DNA from: Hydrogenophaga sp.
Lineage (GTDB): Bacteria; Pseudomonadota; Gammaproteobacteria; Burkholderiales; Burkholderiaceae_C
Direction of reading: 5' to 3'
Assembly (NCBI RefSeq): GCF_022844385.1
Contig: NZ_JALHLX010000013.1
Span: 1 to 42,524 of the forward strand
DNA: 42,524 nucleotides
The notes beneath the pieces are model-generated. The model made no database searches. It saw only the letters and a program-made list of their open reading frames with translations, and was not told the origin of the DNA. This document shows, one piece after another, positions 36,810 to 42,524 of the stretch; positions within the stretch are counted from its first letter, which is position 1, and each line of letters starts with the position of its first letter. A program made the position numbers and the translations under genes.

Positions 36810-37367
36810 TCACTTCACCGTGATGGTGATGCGCTCGCTGATCACCACCGGGTGGTGCGGAATGTGGTTCTGGTCACCCAGCACGAGCTGCAGGGTGTGC
36901 GTGCCCGGCTTGAGTTCCACCGTCGTCTCTGTCTGGCCCATGCCGAAGTGGCGGAACTGGTCGTTGGCCGGCAACGGAGCGTTGGCATCCACTTCGGCCA
37001 CATCGATCAGCAGGTGGTGGTGACCGGTGCCTTCCTTCTCGACACCGGCGGGCGCCACGCCCATGCCGCTCAGACCAAAGCCGACCTTCACAGGGTTGCT
37101 GACCACAGAGCCGTTGCGCAGGTTGGTGAAATAAACCTTGGCCTGCGCCGGGGCTGCCACCTTCTTGTAGCCCGAGGACAGGGTGGGTGTGCTCGTGGTG
37201 AGCCTGGCGGGCGTGGTGGGGGCTGCGGTGCCCATCATGCCGCCCTGGTGCATGCCGCCGTGGTGCATGGCGTGCATGGCCGCGTGGTTGTGCCGGGCGC
37301 AGCCGGCCAGCACGAGCACGGCGACGCCGACAAGGCCGAGCCGCGCAAAGCGTTGGGAAGTGTTCAT
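36810..37367 (-). CDS. DUF4399 lipoprotein with His/Met-rich N-terminal segment
   Basis: 185 residues. Lipoprotein signal with lipobox VLAGC (lipidated Cys23), then a metal-ligand-rich stretch (RHNHAAMHAMHHGGMHQG). The DUF4399 domain follows from about residue 75: AKVYFTNLRNGSVVSNPVKV, GHHHLLIDV, FRHFGMGQTETTVELKPG and HTLQLVLGDQNHIPHHPVVIS. Start ATG 37367 follows GGAGACACCC. No function is established for DUF4399. The His/Met segment suggests copper or another soft metal in the periplasm, which fits the metal theme of the window but is inference. Confidence 0.88.
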   Translation of the reverse strand: MNTSQRFARLGLVGVAVLVLAGCARHNHAAMHAMHHGGMHQGGMMGTAAPTTPARLTTSTPTLSSGYKKVAAPAQAKVYFTNLRNGSVVSNPVKVGFGLSGMGVAPAGVEKEGTGHHHLLIDVAEVDANAPLPANDQFRHFGMGQTETTVELKPGTHTLQLVLGDQNHIPHHPVVISERITITVK

Positions 37368-37479
37368 GGGTGTCTCCTGGAGTGGTTGTTGTGCCGCTCA
37401 GGATACGCCCCGGGGCGCCGCCGCATGGGCAGTCGCCCAGTACCGGCCGGGGTCATTGCGACCCCGGCGTGCCTGATCA

Positions 37480-37761
37480 TCAGGGAGTGACTTTCACGCC
37501 CTTCCAGAAGGCGACGCGCCCCCGGATTTCGTCGGCTTCGGGCTTGGGATCGGGGTAGTACCAGGCCGCGTCGGTGTTGAGTTCACCGTTGACCAGCAGC
37601 GAGTAATAACTCGCCTGGCCCTTCCAGGGGCAGCTGGTTCGGTGGTTGCTGAAGGTCACAAAGTCGCGGTTGAGCGAGCTCTCGGGAAAGTAGTGGTTGC
37701 CTTCCAGCACCACGGTTTCGTCGCTCTCGGCGATCACTGCGCCGTTCCAGGTGGCCTTCAT
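37480..37761 (-). CDS. DUF427 domain-containing protein
   Basis: Compact soluble protein of 93 residues; all of it is the DUF427 fold. Typical stretches are VIAESDETVVLEGNHYFPESSL, TSCPWKGQASYYSLLV and AAWYYPDPKPEADEIRGRVAFWKGV. The ATG at 37761 is seven bases after the stop of the small Lys-rich gene, so the two are probably co-translated. Function is not established; a ligand-binding beta fold is known for some members. Confidence 0.9.
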   Translation of the reverse strand: MKATWNGAVIAESDETVVLEGNHYFPESSLNRDFVTFSNHRTSCPWKGQASYYSLLVNGELNTDAAWYYPDPKPEADEIRGRVAFWKGVKVTP

Positions 37762-37768
37762 GCCAGGC

Positions 37769-37909
37769 TCACTTGTTCTTTTCCTTGCCGCGCGGCAGCA
37801 CCGCCGTCACGGGTGGCATGGGGCGGTCGGACGTGGCCGGTCCCTTGGGTGCGGATGTGTCCTTTTTGGGTTTCTTGGACAGTTTTTCGTTGCGCTGCTC
37901 TTTGCCCAT
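37769..37909 (-). CDS. 46-residue Lys-rich small protein
   Basis: A short gene: ATG 37909, with CGGAGGCCCCC immediately upstream, encodes MGKEQRNEKLSKKPKKDTSA followed by 26 more residues and a stop at 37769. It is highly basic and probably disordered, ending PRGKEKNK. The strong ribosome site and tight spacing to the DUF427 gene argue it is translated. I recall similar MGKEQR-starting small proteins in Burkholderiales, but know of no function. Nucleic-acid or ribosome binding would suit the charge. Confidence 0.72.
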   Translation of the reverse strand: MGKEQRNEKLSKKPKKDTSAPKGPATSDRPMPPVTAVLPRGKEKNK

Positions 37910-37984
37910 GGGGGCCTCCGTTCAACAGCCGCGAAGGCGGCTCGACTGCGCGATGGTAAGCGACAAAACAGCGTGTCAAGGCTG

Positions 37985-38575
37985 TCACAGGCCCAGGAAA
38001 GTGGCGAGGGACTGGGTGTCGTTGGCGCCGGCCTGCATCACCACCTGGTTGCTGCGCTGGTGGCGCGCCACGATGTAGGGCACCGAGGTGGCGCCCAGGC
38101 GTTCCAGCAAGGCGGTGTTGGTCTTGATGGCAGCCAGCACGTCGGGCGCGATATCGGCCGATGCCGCGGTGCCGCCGCTGCCGGCCAGCAACGAGGTTTC
38201 GTGCGCCGTCATGGCTTGCACCGGGTTGGTGGCGGTCATGATCGCCGCGCCCTGGGGTGCGCTTTTGGCGTTCATGATGGCCACCGGCAACCAGACGAAC
38301 TTGACGCTGGTGTGCAGCGGCATGGACGCTTCCCACAGGCGCGCGCAGTGCGGGCACTGTGGGTCGAACAGCACATACACGGCGTTGGCGCTGAGGATCT
38401 TGCCGGCGGCAAAACCCTTGCCTTGCGCTGCGAGCACGTCCAGCGCCTGCGCGGCTTCGATCGGGGTGGTGACGGCTGCTGTGGGGGCTGAGGGGGCGCT
38501 GGTCTCTTCTTTCGAGCAGGCCGTCAGCAGGGTCAGCGAGGCCAGCAGCGGCAGGGCGAAGTGTCTGTATTTCAT
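37985..38575 (-). CDS. Thioredoxin-fold lipoprotein, DsbG/DsbC-like
   Basis: 196 residues from ATG 38575. Lipobox LLTAC with Cys20 suggests membrane attachment. After a Ser/Thr/Pro-rich spacer comes a thioredoxin fold with active site CPHC (74-77) in VYVLFDPQCPHCARLW and a cis-Pro loop (TSVPYIV). The CPHC and the sequence around it resemble DsbG/DsbC catalytic domains, but the N-terminal dimerisation domain of DsbC is missing. It may be a thiol reductase or sulfenic-acid protector. In-frame ATG upstream (38623, 38611) would place the signal internally and is rejected. Confidence 0.88.
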   Translation of the reverse strand: MKYRHFALPLLASLTLLTACSKEETSAPSAPTAAVTTPIEAAQALDVLAAQGKGFAAGKILSANAVYVLFDPQCPHCARLWEASMPLHTSVKFVWLPVAIMNAKSAPQGAAIMTATNPVQAMTAHETSLLAGSGGTAASADIAPDVLAAIKTNTALLERLGATSVPYIVARHQRSNQVVMQAGANDTQSLATFLGL

Positions 38576-38630
38576 GGTGGGCAGTGCAGGGTGGGCCGAG
38601 GCCCGGATCATCGCAGACCCCACCCCGGAA

Positions 38631-38666
38631 TGAAAAGACGCAGAGCACCCTTCGGGATGTTCTGCG
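38631..38666 (-). terminator. Intrinsic terminator after the RcnB-like gene
   Basis: On the minus strand CGCAGAACA pairs with TGCTCTGCG (38658-38666 with 38639-38647, one wobble pair), the loop carries C(TTCG)G-like bases, and TCTTTTC follows. It lies about 27 bases past the RcnB-like stop. Confidence 0.75.
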
Positions 38667-38693
38667 CCTGGGGCAGGGCGTGGAAGATGCAGG

Positions 38694-39170
38694 TCAGTTG
38701 TTCAGGATCAGGTTGACGATCAGGCCAGTGGCGATGGCGACCAGCACATAGTCGCTGCCGACCTGAACCCATTGCTGACCGCGAGGCGGCGCGTACAGGC
38801 GGTGCTGATGGTGGTTCACCACCACGTATTGACGACCGCGGTATTCCTGCGGGATGTATCGGCCACGCTGGAACTGGGGACCGCGTGCCTGGTAGTAGCG
38901 CACTTGCGGGCCATGGCGGTAGTCGTGGCGGTCGGCGCGGCGGTCGTGCCTGAAGTCCCGACGGTCTTCGCGGCGCTCCTGGCGGAAGTCGCGCCGGTCA
39001 TCCCGGCGGTCCGCGCGGTGGTCACGCCGGTCATCGCGCCGATCGTCCACCCGCTGCAGGGTCGGTGCTTCAAATCGTCCACCGTGCGGGTTGCCCTGTG
39101 CAAAAGACAGGGAGCTGATGCTCAGCGTGGCGGCGGCGATGGCATACACAACGATGTTTCGGGGTTTCAT
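38694..39170 (-). CDS. RcnB-family periplasmic protein with Asp/Arg repeats
   Basis: 158 residues. Signal peptide ends near residue 24 (SSLSFAQ). Residues 42-87 are a degenerate repeat of units such as DDRRDxR (DDRRDDRRDHRADRRDDRR and on), highly charged and likely disordered. The C-terminal part is the RcnB domain: RGRYIPQEYRGRQYVVVNHH, then YAPPRGQQWVQVGSDYVLVAIATGLI. RcnB in E. coli affects nickel and cobalt homeostasis, but most repeat-bearing homologues have not been tested. Start ATG 39170 follows AAGGAGT. An intrinsic terminator follows the gene. Confidence 0.87.
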   Translation of the reverse strand: MKPRNIVVYAIAAATLSISSLSFAQGNPHGGRFEAPTLQRVDDRRDDRRDHRADRRDDRRDFRQERREDRRDFRHDRRADRHDYRHGPQVRYYQARGPQFQRGRYIPQEYRGRQYVVVNHHQHRLYAPPRGQQWVQVGSDYVLVAIATGLIVNLILNN

Positions 39171-39289
39171 GGAGTGGACTCCTTGGGGGTTGGTGAGCCT
39201 TCATGGTGTGCCCGCCGTGTATCTGCCCGGTGAACGTGCCGCGCGAGGCAGGCAAAGTTCGGTAGCGGCTTGTGCGGCGCCCCCGGGCC

Positions 39290-39766
39290 TCAACCCTGGG
39301 CCGCAGCCTGGGCGTGCAGCTTGGCGGCGATGTATTCGCCGTGGGTCACATGCAGCAGGCCGGCCACCTTGCTGATCACGTGGTGCTCGTTCGCATCCAG
39401 CTGGTTGTCGGCAAAGGCCACTTCCCACATCGCCTCGACCACGCTGATCTTTTGCGCTTGTGTGAATCGCTCGTTCATCAGGCCGGTGAAGCGCTGGTAG
39501 TCGTAGGCGGTGCGTGCGGTTTCGTGGGCCAGTTCCATCAGCCGGTCGATCTCGTCGTCGCTGAGGTCGAACTTGCGCCTCAGCGCGGTGATGACCGCGT
39601 CGCGTTCGCTGTCCTGCAGGTCGGGCTCGGCCCGCATCACCTCCACCAGCAGCACTGCGGTGGACAGCTGCAGGGTGTGCGCCCCTTCGGCGGGCAGCTG
39701 GGCACCGGCCGGTGCGCTGAGGCTGGCGGCGAGGTTGTCGAACAGGTCTTTGAGGTTTCTGAGCAT
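39290..39766 (-). CDS. TerB-like tellurite resistance domain protein
   Basis: Helical cytosolic protein, 158 residues. Features of TerB: VLLVEVMRAEPDLQDSERDAVITALRRKFDLSDDEIDRLM and VVEAMWEVAFADNQLDANEHHVISKVAGLLHV, two acidic helical motifs. TerB proteins bind metals in the Ter stress complex, but isolated family members occur widely without tellurite function. No other ter genes are nearby. Start ATG 39766. Confidence 0.87.
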   Translation of the reverse strand: MLRNLKDLFDNLAASLSAPAGAQLPAEGAHTLQLSTAVLLVEVMRAEPDLQDSERDAVITALRRKFDLSDDEIDRLMELAHETARTAYDYQRFTGLMNERFTQAQKISVVEAMWEVAFADNQLDANEHHVISKVAGLLHVTHGEYIAAKLHAQAAAQG

Positions 39767-39805
39767 GGGTGTGGGGTTCGGCAGTGAAAGAGTGCGGGAT
39801 GGAGC

Positions 39806-40450
39806 TCAGGCCTGCGCGGGTGGTTCCCGGCCCCACACCAGCAGCAGGTTGTTGGCCGGCATGGTGTGGCGTTCGCGCAGGTGCAAACCCGCGCGCAACG
39901 CCTCAGCCGCCACGTCGGTCAGCTGGCGGATGCCCCACTCCGGGTGGGTGTTGCGCAGGCTCTCGTCAAACGCGAGGTTGCCGGCTGAGGTGGGCACGCC
40001 GTCTTCAAGGTAGGGGCCGTAGGTCACCAGCAGGCCTTCGGGCGTGAGCACCCGGGCTGCGCCCTGCATGAGCCCGGCGCACGCAGCCCAAGGCGCGATG
40101 TGCAGCATGTTGGCGCAGTAGACCGCATCGAAGGTCTCGCCAAAGGCCTCGCCGAACAGATCACCCTCGTCGGGCCACTGGGCCGAGGTCACGTCCAGTC
40201 GCATGGGTGGCAAGACGTTGCGCACACCCGATTGTTCGGTCCAGGCGGCGATGGTGGCCATGGCGCTGGCCTGCAGGTCGGTGGGTTGCCACTGCCAGCC
40301 GGGCAGCCCGGCGGCGAACCAGGTGGCGTGCTGGCCGGTGCCGGAGGCGATCTCCAGCGCCATGCCGCGCTCGGGCAGCACCCGCTGCAAGGTCTCCAGG
40401 ATCGGCTGCTTGTTGCGGTCGGCGGCGGGGCTGGCGGGCAGGGCGGTCAT
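39806..40450 (-). CDS. DUF938 putative SAM-dependent methyltransferase
   Basis: 214 residues. SAM-binding glycine loop LEIASGTGQHATWFA at about 30-44, followed by acidic and YGPYLEDG motifs typical of DUF938 (FDAVYCANMLHIAPW, LLVTYGPY). Start ATG 40450. It is divergent from the Stealth gene and 39 bases upstream of the terB start. The substrate is unknown; a small molecule or nucleic acid is possible. Confidence 0.87.
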   Translation of the reverse strand: MTALPASPAADRNKQPILETLQRVLPERGMALEIASGTGQHATWFAAGLPGWQWQPTDLQASAMATIAAWTEQSGVRNVLPPMRLDVTSAQWPDEGDLFGEAFGETFDAVYCANMLHIAPWAACAGLMQGAARVLTPEGLLVTYGPYLEDGVPTSAGNLAFDESLRNTHPEWGIRQLTDVAAEALRAGLHLRERHTMPANNLLLVWGREPPAQA

Positions 40451-40567
40451 GGGGGCATTGTGGTCCAGCCCGCGCCCGATCCCGACAAAACAGGGGTTTT
40501 CGGCGCCGTGTGCCTGCCCAGTGGGAGCCTCGTGATAGATTGCGCGCTCGTTCGGCGTGGGAGACCA

Positions 40568-41647
40568 GTGCCTCAGAGCCCTGCACCCTTCGCCGACATG
40601 TCCCTCCTTTCTGCTCCCGCCGACGCCCGCATCGACATCGTTTACCTCTGGGTCGACGGCAACGACCCGACATGGCGTGCCAGGCGCCATCAGGCCGCGC
40701 GGCAGCACGGGGCGATCGACCCGGGCGCCATGGCGCTCTACGGCAATGTGGAAGGGCGCTTTCGCGACAACGACGAACTGCGCTACAGCCTGCGTGCGCT
40801 GGAACGCCACTTTCCCGATCACGGTCATGTGTACGTTGTCACCGACGGCCAGACGCCGCCGTGGCTGCGCCCCGCCAGCGGCCTCACGCTCGTGGACCAC
40901 CGCGAGCTGATCCCTGCGAGCCAGTTGCCCACGTTCGACTCCGCCCACATCGAGTCGTATGTGCACCGTATCCCGGGGCTGTCGGAGCGTTTCTTCTATT
41001 TCAACGACGACGTGTTCTTTGGGGCACCGGTGCAGATCGACGACTGGTTCTGGCCCGGCGGTGTATACGCCACCTGGTCCGACGACCCGCTGGTGGAGGG
41101 CATCGCCCTGCGCTCCGATGAAAACGCACTGGAAAACGCCAGCCGCCTTTCGGCCCAGTGGCTGAGCGGCCTGCCCGACTACCGGCACACGCCGCGCACC
41201 TTTGCCCATTCGCCCCGCCCCCTGCTCAAGTCGCTGCTGCAAGCCGCCGAGGCCGAAGCGCCCGAGCTGTTCGAGCGGGTGCGCTCCACCACCTTCCGCA
41301 CCTGGGCCAGCCCCACGCTGGTCTCGGACTTCGTGCTGCGCCGGGCGCTCGCACACGGCGAGCTGCGCATGCGCGAGTGCGCGCACCTGCACGTGACCAC
41401 CGGCTGCGACGACCAGGCGCAGCAGCTCGACGCGCTGATCGATGCCGCCGGTACGCTGGACTTTTTCTGCATCAACGACACCACCGACGACGCCCATGGT
41501 CACGACCCCCGTCTGGCCAAGGTGCGCGCGGTGCTGCAGCGGCTGTTTCCGCTGGCCTCGCGCTTCGAAAAGGAGCCCACGCACGCCGCCACACACGCAC
41601 CGCACCGCCACCCTGGCCGCGTGCGTGGCACCCATCAGCTAGCATGA
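40568..41647 (+). CDS. Stealth family sugar-phosphate transferase
   Basis: About 359 residues, resembling the Stealth (capsular polysaccharide phosphotransferase) family. Conserved regions: CR1 RIDIVYLWVDGNDPTW (21-36), CR2 with RFRDNDELRYSLRALERHFP, VTDGQTPPWL and RFFYFNDDVFFG, then CR3/CR4 (SDFVLRRALAHGE, DFFCINDT). Such enzymes transfer hexose-1-phosphate to make phosphodiester-linked polymers. Start GTG 40568 is preceded by GGGAG five bases away; ATG 40598 (MSLLSAPAD) is an in-frame alternative. The C-terminal 25 residues are His/Arg-rich. No other capsule genes lie in the window, so its acceptor is unknown. Confidence 0.9.
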   Translation: MPQSPAPFADMSLLSAPADARIDIVYLWVDGNDPTWRARRHQAARQHGAIDPGAMALYGNVEGRFRDNDELRYSLRALERHFPDHGHVYVVTDGQTPPWLRPASGLTLVDHRELIPASQLPTFDSAHIESYVHRIPGLSERFFYFNDDVFFGAPVQIDDWFWPGGVYATWSDDPLVEGIALRSDENALENASRLSAQWLSGLPDYRHTPRTFAHSPRPLLKSLLQAAEAEAPELFERVRSTTFRTWASPTLVSDFVLRRALAHGELRMRECAHLHVTTGCDDQAQQLDALIDAAGTLDFFCINDTTDDAHGHDPRLAKVRAVLQRLFPLASRFEKEPTHAATHAPHRHPGRVRGTHQLA

Positions 41648-41651
41648 CCCG

Positions 41652-42329
41652 ATGAGCACCCAATACGAGAGCCTTCAGCTCGCCAGCCTGTACCCCGACG
41701 CCTTCAACGTGCCCGCGCCCGAGAAACCGGCCGGTCGTGACGTGTGGCCGCGCAAACCCGGCGTGTTTGTGCGCCTGGTGGCCACCGAGCCTGCCGCTGA
41801 GGGCGCCGAGCCCGTGAAGCCCGCATTCGAACTCGCCAGCGGCCAGTTTGGCCTGGTGCCGACCTGGGTCAAGTCGGCCTCGGACGCCAAGCTGCGCTCG
41901 ACCAAGCTGGTCAATGCGCGCTGCGAGATCGTGACCACCTCCAACAACTTCCGCGACGCATGGCTGGGCGCGCAGCGCTGCATCGTGCCCATGATGTCGT
42001 TTCAGGAAGACGACCTGCGCAGCGGCAAACCCGTGCCCACGCGCATCACCCGCGTGGACGGCAAGCCCATGGGCGTGGCGGGTTTGTGGGAGCGCTGGAA
42101 AGGGGCGGGCGACGAGGAGATTGTGAGCTTCTGCCTGCTCACGGTAAATGCCAACGCCCACGCGCTGATGCACCGCTATGGCCAACCCGGCAGCGAAAAG
42201 CGCATGCCGGCGATCTTGAACGAGGGCGCCTACAGTGCCTGGCTCACCGCGCCCCACCCGGAGAAGGCGCGCGAGTTCATGCGGGCGTATTCGGCCGCGC
42301 TGCTCACGGCAAATCCCATACAGAAGTGA
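41652..42329 (+). CDS. SRAP-family protein with Ser in place of catalytic Cys2
   Basis: 225 residues, recognised as SOS response-associated peptidase-like (HMCES/YedK fold). Residues matching the YedK active site are N88 (VNARCE), E119 (SFQED) and H174 with RMPAIL after it. Cys2, which forms a thiazolidine crosslink with abasic-site DNA in YedK and HMCES, is Ser here: ATG AGC begins the gene. No better upstream start exists, because the ATG at 41644 hits TGA after three codons. Start 41652 is four bases after the Stealth stop. It may bind DNA without crosslinking, or have a changed role. Confidence 0.82.
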   Translation: MSTQYESLQLASLYPDAFNVPAPEKPAGRDVWPRKPGVFVRLVATEPAAEGAEPVKPAFELASGQFGLVPTWVKSASDAKLRSTKLVNARCEIVTTSNNFRDAWLGAQRCIVPMMSFQEDDLRSGKPVPTRITRVDGKPMGVAGLWERWKGAGDEEIVSFCLLTVNANAHALMHRYGQPGSEKRMPAILNEGAYSAWLTAPHPEKAREFMRAYSAALLTANPIQK

Positions 42330-42344
42330 GGTTTGGAAGCGCGC

Positions 42345-42524
42345 TCAGTCGACGCTGACCGGCGAGGGGCGCTTCTTTGGCTCGGCCGGCCTTCGCACAT
42401 CCCGTTTGGGCGTGGCGAGCACCGGTGGCATGGGTTCGTGAAAGGTGGAGTGCTGGCGCAGCAGCATGGCCGCTTCGAACCGGGTGCGACGCTTGATGAC
42501 CACGTGCAGCAACAGCAGGGCTGC
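42345..42524 (-). CDS. C-terminal end of an unidentified membrane-associated protein (cut by window edge)
   Basis: 59 codons and a TGA at 42345, open to the right edge. It begins in a hydrophobic run (AALLLLHVVIKRR), suggesting the end of a transmembrane helix with positive-inside residues, followed by a cytoplasmic tail rich in Pro, Arg and Lys (PKRDVRRPAEPKKRPSPVSVD). Not recognised; the missing N-terminal part is needed. It converges with the SRAP gene. Confidence 0.6.
   Translation of the reverse strand, partial: AALLLLHVVIKRRTRFEAAMLLRQHSTFHEPMPPVLATPKRDVRRPAEPKKRPSPVSVD

Noticed and set aside
38910..39047. Repetitive DNA considered as a CRISPR array
   Set aside because: The units are short, imperfect, in frame and without spacers. 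They encode the Asp/Arg tract of the RcnB-like protein.

Overview
The window looks like chromosome from a GC-rich betaproteobacterium of the Burkholderiales, most likely Comamonadaceae (a Hydrogenophaga-like organism would fit). The basis is a BktB-type thiolase, DUF1631 and DUF938 proteins, an AapJQMP uptake system, dispersed palindromes of the kind I recall from that family, and GC-rich coding sequence with GTG/TTG starts. This assignment is an inference from gene content. The sequence is densely coding, with about 46 genes. I see no rRNA, tRNA, CRISPR array, transposase or prophage.

Layout. 1-5886: an RhlE-type DEAD-box helicase (cut by the left edge) divergent from ettA, a DUF1415 gene overlapping ettA's stop, and a DUF1631 gene. 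5966-7291: an orphan membrane-anchored TAXI-type solute-binding protein. 7352-11860: a copper-handling run on the minus strand: His/Cys-rich CopL-like protein, TolC-type outer membrane protein, Tat-exported multicopper oxidase, cupredoxin, and a DUF411-CusF fusion. 12168-17520: a glycerophosphodiester phosphodiesterase and the aapJQMP amino-acid ABC transporter, with two stem-loops between aapJ and aapQ. 17832-21293: acyl-CoA synthetase, a tiny membrane protein, an AcuI-type reductase and an unknown protein. 21300-23429: DUF2189 membrane protein, a bacteriohemerythrin lacking one iron ligand, and a 2OG-Fe dioxygenase. 23498-29659: a RavA/ViaA-like ATPase-VWA pair, bktB, a histidine phosphatase, an SDR and an RluA-type pseudouridine synthase. 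A 104-bp nested palindrome then separates rluA from dusC. 29892-35744: dusC, gshA, a YghX-type hydrolase, a CoxG-like protein, a circularly permuted GTPase (ylqF) and a flavodoxin-fold oxidoreductase. 35765-39766: mostly small exported or lipid-anchored proteins (FG-GAP, DUF4399, DUF427, a 46-residue Lys-rich protein, a DsbG-like lipoprotein, RcnB-like, TerB-like). 39806-42524: a DUF938 methyltransferase, a Stealth phosphotransferase, an SRAP protein with Ser in place of the catalytic Cys2, and a protein cut by the right edge.

How the genes work together. The clearest functional module is the periplasmic copper cluster: oxidation of Cu(I) by the multicopper oxidase, binding by cupredoxin, CusF-like and CopL-like proteins, and a TolC-type channel without an RND partner. 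The aap operon imports amino acids. The acyl-CoA synthetase, AcuI-like reductase and BktB fit CoA-thioester metabolism. No wholly new multi-gene system is obvious. The most unusual signals are protein variants (SRAP Ser2, hemerythrin Asn21, the DUF411-CusF fusion) and nucleic-acid structures (the palindrome beside rluA, the terminator inside the FG-GAP reading frame, and stop-codon hairpins between convergent genes).
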